Origin: Methylobacterium durans
GTDB lineage: Bacteria; Pseudomonadota; Alphaproteobacteria; Rhizobiales; Beijerinckiaceae
NCBI RefSeq assembly: GCF_003173715.1
Contig: NZ_CP029550.1
Span: 5,379,501 to 5,443,500, forward strand
Direction: 5' to 3'
Length of the DNA stretch: 64,000 nucleotides
The notes below the pieces were generated by a model. That model had not been told where the DNA came from and made no database searches. It worked only from the letters and a program-made list of their open reading frames with translations. The position numbers and the translations under genes were made by a program. Shown piece by piece: positions 40,904-49,359 of this stretch; the stretch's first letter is position 1; the number at the start of each line of letters is the position of its first letter.

Positions 40904-42412
40904 GTGAGCTTCATCCAGACCATCCCGCCGAACTACAAAGTGCCGCTCGTCGGCATCGAGGTCGACCCGAGCCAGGCCGGCACGCCGGTCCAGAACCTCG
41001 AGGCGCTGCTCGTCGGCTACAAGATCGCCGCCGGGACCGCGGTGGCCGATGTGCCGATCGCGGTCGGCAACGTGCAGGCCGCGAAGACCTTCTTCGGTGA
41101 CGGCTCGCCCCTCGCCCGTGCCTTCGAGAAGTACTTCACGGTCGATCAGGGCACACCGATCGTCTGCCTGCCGATCACGCCGCCGGCCGCCGGTGTTGCC
41201 GCGACGGGCACGCTGACTCTCGCCGCCTCGTCGGTCGTCGCCGGCACGCTGGCGCTGTACGTCGCGGGTCAGAAGGTCTCGGTGTCGATCGCGACCGCGG
41301 ACACCGCGGCGCAGGTCGCGACGAAGGTGGCCGCCGCGATCACGGCCGCGACCAGCCTGCCGCTGACCGCCACGGCCTCGACGAACACGGTGGCGCTCAC
41401 CGCGAAGTGGAAGGGCCTGACCGGCAACGAGATCCGGATCGAGGACTCGATCCTCGGTGTGAACGGCGGCGAGGTGCTGCCGGCTGGCCTCACCATCACC
41501 TACCCAGCGAACAACGTGCTGTCGGGCGGCACCGGCGTGCCGGACTGGACGGCCGGCATCGCAAACCTCGGGGACGAGCCCTACGAGTGGGTCTCGATGC
41601 CGTTCACCGACACTGGCTCGCTCTCGGCCTGGGACCTCGAGTACGGCTTCACCGACTCCGGTCGCTGGGGTTGGATGCGCCAGACCTACGGCAGCGTGTT
41701 CTCGGCCCGCAAAGACACGTACTCGGGCCACGCGGCCTGGGGCGCGACCTACAACTCGCCCGTGATCTCGGTGCTGGAGGACGAACTCACCTCGCCCTCG
41801 CCGACCTGGGAGACCGCCGCGATCTACACTGCGCGCGCCGCGAAATCGCTCGGCGCCGATCCGGCCCTGCCGCTGCACACCCTCGAACTGACCGGCCACA
41901 TCCCGGCCCCGCGCCAAGACCGGTTCAATCACTCCGAGCTGAACGCGCTGGCGCAGGTCGGGCTCGCCATCAAGGGCGCGCTGGCTGGCAACGTCTCGAC
42001 GATCCTGCGCGAGCAGACGCAGTACCAGAAGAACGTCTTCGGCCGGCCTGACAACGCCTACGAGCTTGTCACCACGCTCGCGACGCTGGCCACGATCTTC
42101 CGGCGGCTGCGGCAGGGCGTCGAGCAGAAGTTCGGGCGCTGTAAGCTCGCCAACGACGGCACGCGCTTCGGCCCGGGGCAAGTCATCGCGACGCCGAAGA
42201 ATATCAAGGCCGAGCTCGTCGCCCTGTACCGGCAGATGGAATACGACGGCCTCGTCGAGAACGGCGACGCCTTCATCAAGGCCCTGATCGTGCAGCGCTC
42301 GACCACCGAGCCGACCACGGTCGAGGTGCTGTTCCCACCGGACATCATTAATTCTCTGCGCAGATTCAATGTTCGAGCGCAGTTCCGCCTCCAGTTCGCC
42401 ACCGCCGTCTAA
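40904..42412 (+). CDS. Tail sheath protein (Mu gpL family)
   Basis: 502 aa contractile sheath subunit from GTG 40904. The N-terminal VPLVGIEVDPSQAGTPVQNLEALLVGYK and a variable middle precede the conserved C-terminal region (FNHSELNALAQVGL, DNAYELVTTLATLATIFRRLRQ). The C-terminus KFGRCKLANDGTRFGPGQVIATPKNIKAEL is typical of Mu-type sheaths. It shows the phage has a contractile tail. Confidence 0.92.
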   Translation: MSFIQTIPPNYKVPLVGIEVDPSQAGTPVQNLEALLVGYKIAAGTAVADVPIAVGNVQAAKTFFGDGSPLARAFEKYFTVDQGTPIVCLPITPPAAGVAATGTLTLAASSVVAGTLALYVAGQKVSVSIATADTAAQVATKVAAAITAATSLPLTATASTNTVALTAKWKGLTGNEIRIEDSILGVNGGEVLPAGLTITYPANNVLSGGTGVPDWTAGIANLGDEPYEWVSMPFTDTGSLSAWDLEYGFTDSGRWGWMRQTYGSVFSARKDTYSGHAAWGATYNSPVISVLEDELTSPSPTWETAAIYTARAAKSLGADPALPLHTLELTGHIPAPRQDRFNHSELNALAQVGLAIKGALAGNVSTILREQTQYQKNVFGRPDNAYELVTTLATLATIFRRLRQGVEQKFGRCKLANDGTRFGPGQVIATPKNIKAELVALYRQMEYDGLVENGDAFIKALIVQRSTTEPTTVEVLFPPDIINSLRRFNVRAQFRLQFATAV

Positions 42413-42424
42413 GGAGCCGCCACC

Positions 42425-42784
42425 ATGGCACGTATTGCAGGTGTCGCCTTCTGGGCGGTCGACGGGCGGCAGATGGCCGTGAAGGGCAACTTCACGGTCT
42501 CGCCTACCATGTACGAGCGGGCCGGCATCGCCGGCCAAGACCGGATCCACGGCTACTCGGAGAACCCGGTCGTTCCCTTCGTCCAGGGCGACGTCTCGCT
42601 GCAGCCCGGCACGTCGGTCAACGATGTCGACGCGGTGGTGGACGCCACCATCACGGCCGAACTCGCGGACGGTCGGGTCTACGTGCTGCGCAACGCGTGG
42701 CGCGCGGGCCGGTCCGAGATCAACTCGAAGGACGGCCAGTATCAGGTCCGCTTCGAGGGCGAGTCGTGTGAGGAACTGCTCTGA
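42425..42784 (+). CDS. Tail tube protein (Mu gpM family)
   Basis: 119 aa. GVAFWAVDGRQMAVKGNFTVSPTMYERAGIAGQDRIHGYSENPVVPFVQGDV is the Mu tail-tube pattern. It stacks as hexamers inside the sheath. AAGGAG precedes the ATG, and its stop codon overlaps the chaperone start codon. Confidence 0.9.
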   Translation: MARIAGVAFWAVDGRQMAVKGNFTVSPTMYERAGIAGQDRIHGYSENPVVPFVQGDVSLQPGTSVNDVDAVVDATITAELADGRVYVLRNAWRAGRSEINSKDGQYQVRFEGESCEELL

Positions 42785-43113
42785 TGGCTGACGAGACCCC
42801 GAAGCCGGCCGGCACCGTCACCGTTTCGCTTTCGCAGGCGATCCCCGCGAACGGGCAGGAGGTCAGCGAGCTGACGTTCCGGAAGCCAACCGCCATGGAC
42901 ATTATCGAGGTGGGCGGCAACCCGGTCCGCATCGACATGAACCACTCGGATCCGGCCTCGACGATCGACTTCGACGGGCGCCGGATGAGCGCGATGATGT
43001 CCCGGCTGGCCGCGGTGCCGCCGTCGGCGATCGCCCGCATGGACACGAACGACTGGGCCGCCTGCGCCTGGAAGCTCTCGGATTTTTTTCTGCCGGTGCA
43101 GCGGACGGCCTGA
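42784..43113 (+). CDS. Tail assembly chaperone, zero-frame product
   Basis: 109 aa. VTVSLSQAIPANGQEVSELTFRKPTAMDIIEVGG is typical of the short product (Mu gp41/TAC) that coats the tape measure during tail assembly. Near its end it crosses the slippery heptamer at 43083-43089 and then stops after seven further codons. A fraction of ribosomes should shift there to make the longer form. Confidence 0.85.
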   Translation: MADETPKPAGTVTVSLSQAIPANGQEVSELTFRKPTAMDIIEVGGNPVRIDMNHSDPASTIDFDGRRMSAMMSRLAAVPPSAIARMDTNDWAACAWKLSDFFLPVQRTA

Positions 43114-43259
43114 TCCGAGCCTGTCTCAGGCTGGCGATCATCTACCGCTGCGACCCGGTCGCGATGTTCGAGCGCTCCCCTGAGGTCATCGCGACGCTGG
43201 TCGAGCATACCCCTGAGATCCTGGAAGAGATGAGCGAGGCAGGGCTGTATGGCCGATGA
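42784..43259 (+). CDS. Tail assembly chaperone, -1 frameshift fusion product
   Basis: About 158 aa. The zero frame is read to the T TTT TTT at 43083-43089. A -1 slip then continues SAGAADGLIRACLRLAIIYRCDPVAMFERSPEVIATLVEH...EAGLYGR and stops at 43257-43259, overlapping the tape measure start. The added part is a coherent helical domain without its own start codon, as in other phage G/GT pairs. Confidence 0.8.
43083..43089 (+). promoter_or_regulatory. Programmed -1 frameshift slippery site
   Basis: T_TTT_TTT in the zero frame (codons GAT TTT TTT CTG), a perfect X_XXY_YYZ heptamer at the junction of the two chaperone frames. Confidence 0.85.
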
Positions 43260-45594
43260 TTCCCTGCGCCTCCAGGCGGAGGTGGTCGACAAATTCTCGG
43301 CCCCGCTCCGCGCGCTCCAGAACCAGCTACGCGGGATCCAGTCCGGGCCCGGCGTCAAAGGGCTTAAGGCCGACTTCGACGCTGCGGCCGCGGCAGCGCA
43401 GACCGTCGGCACCGCCGTCCGAACCGTCGTTGCGCCGGCGATCGCGGCGGTCGGCGTGGCCGGTGTCGGCATCGGCGCGGCCCTGGCAACCGCGGCGCAG
43501 GCTCTCCGCGGCTTCTCGACGGAGACCTCGAACTTCTCGCTGATGTCGCGAGAGGTTGGCGTCTCGGCCGAGCGACTGCGCGCCCTGCAGTCGATCGGGT
43601 CCAAGTTCAACCTCGATGCCAATGAGATGTCGGGGGGCGTGCGGACGTTCGCTCAGAACCTCGACCAGATCCGCCGCCGCACCGGCGAGACCTACAACTA
43701 CCTCTCGGCCCAAGCGCAGCGCTCCAGCGGCATGCGCGAGGCCCTCCAGGGCATCATGGGCTCGCGCTCGACTGAGGAGGCGCTAGGCCGCTCGCTCGAT
43801 CTTCTGTCCCGCATCGAAGATCCGATGCGGCGCGCCGAGGTCGCGATGCAGCTGTTCGGGTCGCGCTCGTTCGCGATCCTCGGCTCCGAAGGACCGGCCG
43901 CGCTCCGGCGCTACGTGCAAGAAGCAGAGCGGGATCTCGGCAAGTTGCCGCGCTCGGCCGAGGACACCGCGCTCGCCTTCGAACGCAATCTGACCCGCTT
44001 CCGCGACTCGCTGCGCGGCCTGCGCGACGAGATCGGTGTTCAGGCGCTGCCGGCGTTGCGCGACTTCACTACCGGCGTCCGTGACTTCATCAACGCGAAC
44101 CGAGAGGAGATCGGCACCGGGGTCGCAACGGGGTTGCGCGAGCTCGCCCAGGCCGCACGCGATTTTCCGTACAAGGATGTCGGCGACGGCCTGATGTGGT
44201 TCTTCCGGGAGACCGGAACCGCTGCCAAGAGCTTCGCCGAGGGCATCAAGGCGGCGAAGGAGGCGATCGACCTCTTCCGCGACGGCAAGATCATCGAGGG
44301 CCTGAAGCGGCTCGACGGCGCCACCGACATGGGGCTCGGCCGCCGGAGCGGCGCGCCGGCCTCCCGTGCGCCCTCCGCGCTGGATGAAGCGCTCGATGCG
44401 CAGATCCGTGGCCAGAGCGCCGGTGGGGCGAAGGCGTCTGATCTCGAAGCCCGGTTGCAGGCGGCCCAGAAGGATCTCGACTACCAGCAGCGCCGCTTTC
44501 CGGTGCGCGACGAGACTGCGATCCGGAACCTGAACCGCGAGATCGGGCAGCTGACCGAGGAGTTGCGCAAGCTCCGTGAGAACGGCGGCGCCACGGTCCA
44601 GCAGCAGTCCTTCAACGATGCCGTGCCGTTCGGCGGCGCGCGCATCTTGCGGGCGTCGCTGGGAGGTGGCGGGTTCGGCGGCGGTGCAGGCTTCGGTGGA
44701 TCGGCCGGCGGCTTCGGGCGCCCAGGCGGTTTGCCTCCCACGGTCGGAGGGGGCTCGGACGCAGGCGAGCGACTGCGGCAGGGCAGCGGAAGCCCAGATA
44801 CCGGCCGTCGGCTCAAAAGCGAGGGGGGAGTGCCCGCTGGCGTGAATGCGCGGGCAATGCGGGCCATGGGCCGCCTCATCGGCCACGGATGGAAGCCTGA
44901 GGCTGCTGCAAGTGCCATCGGTCAGGCGATGGAGGAGAGCAGCGTCAGATCAGACGGGCCGCTCGGCGATACTGCCCGCTTCGGCTTCGGCGATGACGCG
45001 GCGCACGGCATGTTCCAGTGGCGTGCAGAGCGCTTCAGGGCTCTGAAGGCTTTTGCAGCCAAGCGGGGCAAGGCTTGGACCGATTTCGATACGCAGGTCG
45101 ACTTCTTCAACGAGGAAACATCGCGCCGACGGAACCCTGCCGAGCGCAACTGGCGCAACGAGACTGATCTCGGTCGCGGCAACCTGATCGGCCGGTCGTT
45201 TGAGGGCTACAGCGGCCCGCTTCAGCCGCAACGCGAAGCTCACGCGCGCCGCTTCCTTCGTGAGTGGAATCGCGGTGCATACAGCATCCCGCGTGAAGAG
45301 GTTGCGACGGGTGCCGACGGCCAGGGCTTCGACGCCTCGCGCCGCTTCCTCGGCAACAAGACCGAACCGGGCGACCTCCGGATGAGCTACGACCGCAGCG
45401 CCGACATCCTGCGGCGCGCGGTTCGCGACGGTATGGTCGGCAAGAACACGCAAGCCATCACGGGTGACTTCGGCATCAAAATCGACTCGACAGGCGCTCC
45501 GGGCGTGAAGGTGAAGGCGCCGACCAACGATCTCTTCAACCGCGTTGAGTTGCGGCGCGGTCGGTCGATGGCGTTGGCTAGTGAGGACGCTTGA
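43249..45594 (+). CDS. Tape measure protein with tail-lysozyme domain
   Basis: 781 aa. It sets tail length. The N-terminal third is helical with a hydrophobic stretch (VVAPAIAAVGVAGVGIGAALATAAQAL). A Gly-rich linker covers about residues 455-525. Residues about 530-677 (ARAMRAMGRLIGHGWKPEAAASAIGQAMEESS...GMFQWRAERFRAL...RNPAERNWRNETDLG) match the phage tail lysozyme domain, which opens peptidoglycan during DNA entry. A C-terminal domain of about 100 residues follows. Confidence 0.9.
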   Translation: MADDSLRLQAEVVDKFSAPLRALQNQLRGIQSGPGVKGLKADFDAAAAAAQTVGTAVRTVVAPAIAAVGVAGVGIGAALATAAQALRGFSTETSNFSLMSREVGVSAERLRALQSIGSKFNLDANEMSGGVRTFAQNLDQIRRRTGETYNYLSAQAQRSSGMREALQGIMGSRSTEEALGRSLDLLSRIEDPMRRAEVAMQLFGSRSFAILGSEGPAALRRYVQEAERDLGKLPRSAEDTALAFERNLTRFRDSLRGLRDEIGVQALPALRDFTTGVRDFINANREEIGTGVATGLRELAQAARDFPYKDVGDGLMWFFRETGTAAKSFAEGIKAAKEAIDLFRDGKIIEGLKRLDGATDMGLGRRSGAPASRAPSALDEALDAQIRGQSAGGAKASDLEARLQAAQKDLDYQQRRFPVRDETAIRNLNREIGQLTEELRKLRENGGATVQQQSFNDAVPFGGARILRASLGGGGFGGGAGFGGSAGGFGRPGGLPPTVGGGSDAGERLRQGSGSPDTGRRLKSEGGVPAGVNARAMRAMGRLIGHGWKPEAAASAIGQAMEESSVRSDGPLGDTARFGFGDDAAHGMFQWRAERFRALKAFAAKRGKAWTDFDTQVDFFNEETSRRRNPAERNWRNETDLGRGNLIGRSFEGYSGPLQPQREAHARRFLREWNRGAYSIPREEVATGADGQGFDASRRFLGNKTEPGDLRMSYDRSADILRRAVRDGMVGKNTQAITGDFGIKIDSTGAPGVKVKAPTNDLFNRVELRRGRSMALASEDA

Positions 45595-45598
45595 ACGG

Positions 45599-45901
45599 TC
45601 AGAGTTTCGGTGGGGTTAGATCATTAAAATAAATCGAACCCGCCTTGCACTTGTGCCAAGTCTTGTCACCTTCAATCTGTCCCTTTTTGCCCCAGCAATA
45701 ACCTTCCTGCGCCAGTCGGCCCACAAGCCTATCTCGCCAAGCGCATCCTTCTTGGATCTTCAGTTCGTCTGTTGACCCGCGACAGATCAATGTCGCCTGA
45801 GCTTCTGCCTTGAGCAGCTGCTCGACTGATGGCCGCGGCTCAGCGTGTGCTGAGGCGATGAATGCGATGGAAAGGCCGATGGCGGAAAAAGTGATGCGCA
45901 T
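45599..45901 (-). CDS. Secreted small cysteine protein (moron)
   Basis: 100 aa read against the tail operon. A signal peptide MRITFSAIGLSIAFIASAHA is followed by a mature part with four Cys (near residues 40, 53, 69 and 85) likely forming two disulfides. I recognise no family. The mature sequence (LLKAEAQATLICRGSTDELKIQEGCAWRDRLVGRLAQEGYCWGKKG) resembles small periplasmic proteins. Opposite orientation, a different composition and an insertion between tape measure and gpN mark it as cargo. Confidence 0.65.
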   Translation of the reverse strand: MRITFSAIGLSIAFIASAHAEPRPSVEQLLKAEAQATLICRGSTDELKIQEGCAWRDRLVGRLAQEGYCWGKKGQIEGDKTWHKCKAGSIYFNDLTPPKL

Positions 45902-45936
45902 GCGCAGAATGTATGCAGTGCGACGGAAGCGTCTAG

Positions 45937-46458
45937 ATGGCTGATAGCCCCTGGCGCGCCCGCCTCCGCCCGGCCTCGTTCCGCGGCGCCGAGTTTCACG
46001 TCGAGGTCGGTACCCGCGCCGGCGGTCGGCGCGTTGCCCTGCACGAGTTTGCGAAGCGCGACGATCCCTACGCCGAGGACATGGGTCGCCGTGCGATCCG
46101 CAACGCGGTGACGGCCTACCTCGTCGGTCCCGACTATCTCGACGACCGCGACATCCTGATCGAATCGCTCGACGCCGAAGGGCCCGGGCTCCTGATCCAC
46201 CCAACGCTCGGCGAGTTCGATGTCGTCTGCGACGGCTTCAACGCCATCGAGCGGCGCGAGCGCGGCGGCTACGTCGAGATCGAGTGCACCTTCATCGAGG
46301 TAGGCAGCATCGGGTCCTACCAAGCGCAGGCGGACACCGCGGGCGCCGTCGGCATGAAGGCCGACGATCTCAGCACGGCCTCGGGCGCCTTCGCCGACAG
46401 CTACGTCAACACCGACAGCCTCGACCTTGGCGCCGGCCGCGATACGGACTGGGTGTGA
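45937..46458 (+). CDS. DNA circularisation/tail protein, N-terminal part (Mu gpN-like)
   Basis: 173 aa. WRARLRPASFRGAEFHVEVGTRAGGRRVALHEFAKRDDPYAEDMGRRA...VTAYLVGPDY is the DNA_circ_N domain of Mu gpN, a baseplate protein. Mu has one protein of about 490 aa; here the C-terminal part is a separate gene that overlaps by one base (TGATG). Confidence 0.85.
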   Translation: MADSPWRARLRPASFRGAEFHVEVGTRAGGRRVALHEFAKRDDPYAEDMGRRAIRNAVTAYLVGPDYLDDRDILIESLDAEGPGLLIHPTLGEFDVVCDGFNAIERRERGGYVEIECTFIEVGSIGSYQAQADTAGAVGMKADDLSTASGAFADSYVNTDSLDLGAGRDTDWV

Positions 46459-47129
46459 TGGGCCAGAAGACGCGAGACGAGGCGGCCGACTTGCTTCGGC
46501 AGGTTCTGACGCTGCTGCTCGGCGTGCCAGTCGACGGCACGACGCAGGGCGCGGCCACGTTGCGCCGCGAGGTCGGAGCGCTGTCGGCTTTGGCTGAGAG
46601 CGCCATTCGCTCAGGTGCGATCAGCGCCCCGCTTCAAGCATGCTTCGCTGCCGCGACGGCCGCGGGCGCCACGCAGCCCGCCATGGGCCGCGTGCGTGCC
46701 GCGGTTCAGGCTCTCTCGCCGACAAGCCGGCCCGCCCGCGTCGTGCGGGCGCTCGCCATCCGCTTCTGCCTCGTCGAGGAGGCTCGCTTCATCGCGGCGA
46801 CCACCTTCGCCAGCCAGGACGACGCCAACGCGACGCTCGCCGCCATGAACGCCGCCTTTTCAGCTGCGCAGGATGAGGCGGCCGGCACGCCGACCAATGC
46901 CATCTATCGGGCTCTCGTGGCGCTGCACGCCGCCGTGACCCGAGATCTGACCGAGCGAGCCCGCCTGCTGCCGCGCCGCGTCGTCTACGCCTTCGCAGAG
47001 GCGCTGCCGGCCCTGACCCTCGCCAATCGCTTCTACGCCGATGCCGAGCGAGCGGACGAGCTTCGCGACGGCAACCGCGCGTTCCACCCGCTCTTCCTGC
47101 CGTTGCAGGTGCAGGCGCTCACGGCCTGA
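46458..47129 (+). CDS. gpN C-terminal partner protein
   Basis: 223 aa, helical, Ala-rich (TRDEAADLLRQVLTLLLG, RVVRALAIRFCLVEEARFIAAT, RRVVYAFAEALPALTLANRFYADAERADELRDGN). The last segment is typical of gpN C-termini. It is co-translated with the preceding gene by a TGATG overlap. The split is either natural or the result of one missing base. Confidence 0.65.
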   Translation: MGQKTRDEAADLLRQVLTLLLGVPVDGTTQGAATLRREVGALSALAESAIRSGAISAPLQACFAAATAAGATQPAMGRVRAAVQALSPTSRPARVVRALAIRFCLVEEARFIAATTFASQDDANATLAAMNAAFSAAQDEAAGTPTNAIYRALVALHAAVTRDLTERARLLPRRVVYAFAEALPALTLANRFYADAERADELRDGNRAFHPLFLPLQVQALTA

Positions 47130-47132
47130 TCG

Positions 47133-48257
47133 ATGCCGCAACTTGAGGAGATTGCGGAGATCGTCGTTCGCGGCCAGCGCTACCGCGACTGGACGACGGT
47201 CGAGGTGTCGCGGTCCTATGACGACTACATGGCTACGACCTTCTCGCTCAGCGTGGTCGAGGGCTCGGATGGCCCCGGCGACTGGGGTGCGCTGAAGCTG
47301 AAGCCAGGCGACTCCTGCGCCATCTACTTGGCGGGCATCAAGGCCGTCGACGGGTTCATTAATCTCCGCCAAGCCGGCTACAACGCCCGCTCGCACGGCG
47401 TTCAGGTCGCCGGGCGGTCCAAGTACCAAGATGCCGTCGACTGCTCGGTCGTGGCGAAGACCGGGCAGTTCAAGGGCTACAACTACGAGCAGATCGTCCG
47501 CTCGGTGCTTCAGCCCTTCGGCATCCAGTTCAAGCTTGAGGCGCAGCCCGAGAACGGGGGCAAGCTCGGCACCGTGAACGTTCAGTTCGGCGAGACCGTG
47601 CACCAGTTCATCGAGCGCCTGACCCGGATGGTGAACCTGCATCTGATGGACGATGCCGACGGCAACCTCATCGCGACGAAGGCGAGTGGTGGACCTGTCG
47701 CCGAGCTCGCCGAGGGGCGAAACATCAAGGTCGCGCGCTGCACCATCAATGACACCGAGCTCTACAAGCAGACCACGGCCGTTCAGCAGCAGACCGGCAG
47801 CGATCAGATCTGGGGCGAGGACGCGCGCAACAGCGCGGCGACGGCCACCAACCCGCTCGTTGATCGCTACCGGCCGAACAAGTTCCTCGCGGAGGAGCCT
47901 GGCGACAAGGAGGCCATGCGCCGGCGCGTCGAGCGCGAGATCGATGAGCAGATCGGCACAATGGTCGACTGTCAGATCACGGTGCAGGGCTGGCTGCAGG
48001 ACAATCGCACGCTCTGGCTCAACCGGGTCGGCAAGCTGATCGCCGTGAAGTCCCCCATGCTCTTCCCAGGGAAGAACGGGACACAACTGCTCGGCATCCG
48101 GGCCGCCTCCTGCACCCAGGACAGCGACGGGGGCACGCAGACCACGCTTTCACTCGTGCTCCCTCAGGCCCTTGGTGCAACCGCCAATCCGACGCCAGGA
48201 AGCGGCTCCAGCAATCCCTTCAACACCTTCCCCGGCCCCGCGAGCGCCGAGCTATGA
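47133..48257 (+). CDS. Baseplate hub protein (Mu gpP / gpD family)
   Basis: 374 aa. IVVRGQRYRDWTTVEVSRSYDDYMATTFSLSVVEG, GVQVAGRSKYQDAVDCSVV and ETVHQFIERLTRMVNLHLMDDADGNLI are typical of the Mu gpP hub. This trimer joins tail tube and spike. Its stop codon overlaps the spike gene start (ATGA). Confidence 0.87.
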   Translation: MPQLEEIAEIVVRGQRYRDWTTVEVSRSYDDYMATTFSLSVVEGSDGPGDWGALKLKPGDSCAIYLAGIKAVDGFINLRQAGYNARSHGVQVAGRSKYQDAVDCSVVAKTGQFKGYNYEQIVRSVLQPFGIQFKLEAQPENGGKLGTVNVQFGETVHQFIERLTRMVNLHLMDDADGNLIATKASGGPVAELAEGRNIKVARCTINDTELYKQTTAVQQQTGSDQIWGEDARNSAATATNPLVDRYRPNKFLAEEPGDKEAMRRRVEREIDEQIGTMVDCQITVQGWLQDNRTLWLNRVGKLIAVKSPMLFPGKNGTQLLGIRAASCTQDSDGGTQTTLSLVLPQALGATANPTPGSGSSNPFNTFPGPASAEL

Positions 48258-48868
48258 GGCGGAACACCTCTCGCGACGCGGCCGCTCGCGCGGGCGTCAT
48301 GGTCACGCGCACCACGGTGACCAAGGTCAACGATGATCCCCGGATGCAGGAGGTCGACGTCAACGGCCTCCACGACGAGCTGAAGACCGGCGTCGAGCGC
48401 GTCCAGAACTACGGCTTCTCGTCCGTGCCTTTGCCGCCGAGCCAGGAGGGCCGGGCCGAAGGCCAGAGCGGCGACCAGCAGAAGATGCGGCACGCCGAGG
48501 CCGTTATCCTGTCAGGCACCGGCAATCGCTCGCACCCGCTCGTCATCGCGATCGATGATCGCCGGCACCGCCCGAAGAAGCTGAAACCCGGCGAGAGCGC
48601 CCAGTACGACGATCAGGGCCAGTCCTGGCTCGTGGGCCGGGACGGCATCGTCGGGAAGGCGAAGAAGTTCACGCTCCAGGTCGGCGACAACACCGTCGTG
48701 ACGATCGAGGACGGCAAGGTGACCATCAAGGGCGCTGAGATCGTGCTCGACGGCAACGTGAAACTCGGTGGCGCCGGCGCGAGCCGCGAGGTGGCGCTGA
48801 AGGACAGCGTCGACAGCGATGGCGATGTTATGCAGTCGAATCTCGCCACGAAGGTGAAGGCGCTGTGA
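48254..48868 (+). CDS. Baseplate spike protein (Mu gp45 / gpV)
   Basis: 204 aa. An N-terminal OB-like region (MQEVDVNGLHDELKTGVERVQNYGFSSVPL) precedes a C-terminal beta-helix of short strands (FTLQVGDNTVVTIEDGKVTIKGAEIVLDGNVKLGG), as in the Mu gp45 membrane-piercing spike. ATGA-coupled upstream and GTGA-coupled downstream. Confidence 0.88.
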   Translation: MRRNTSRDAAARAGVMVTRTTVTKVNDDPRMQEVDVNGLHDELKTGVERVQNYGFSSVPLPPSQEGRAEGQSGDQQKMRHAEAVILSGTGNRSHPLVIAIDDRRHRPKKLKPGESAQYDDQGQSWLVGRDGIVGKAKKFTLQVGDNTVVTIEDGKVTIKGAEIVLDGNVKLGGAGASREVALKDSVDSDGDVMQSNLATKVKAL

Positions 48869-49356
48869 GCGACGACCTGCGCGTCCTCTACGCCCCCGAG
48901 GCGGTCACTCTGGATTGGCTGCTCGGTCCGGCCACTGAGACGGAAGGCTCGGGCGAGTTGGTCTCAGCCGCCGCCATCGCCCTGTGCACTGACCGTCGTG
49001 CCAAGGTGGACGACGCATTGCCTAACCCGGACAACGACGACCGTCGCGGCTGGTGGGGGGACACTGACGCCGAGACGCTCTGGGACGGGTGGCCGATCGG
49101 CTCCCGGCTTTGGCTGCTGGAGCGGGCCAAGATCACGGGGCCGAACGCTCGGGAAGGCTCGCTCCTCGCCCGGGTCGAGACGTACATCCGCGAGGCGATT
49201 CAGCCCTTGAAGGACAAGCGGATCTGCTCGCGGTTCGCCGTTCAGGCCGAGCGGGTCGGCGTCGATGGCATCGACGCGAGCGTGACCCTGTTCCGCGGCG
49301 ACGAGCCGGAGATCGAGCTCCGCTTCGCCGACCTCTGGCGTACCATCCAGGTCTGA
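48865..49356 (+). CDS. Baseplate protein gp46 (Mu gp46 family)
   Basis: 163 aa from GTG 48865. The conserved core is RRGWWGDT...IGSRLWLLERAKITG with YIREAIQPL. Equivalent to gpW of P2 and gp25 of T4, which ties sheath to baseplate. Confidence 0.87.
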   Translation: MSDDLRVLYAPEAVTLDWLLGPATETEGSGELVSAAAIALCTDRRAKVDDALPNPDNDDRRGWWGDTDAETLWDGWPIGSRLWLLERAKITGPNAREGSLLARVETYIREAIQPLKDKRICSRFAVQAERVGVDGIDASVTLFRGDEPEIELRFADLWRTIQV

Positions 49357-49359
49357 CGC

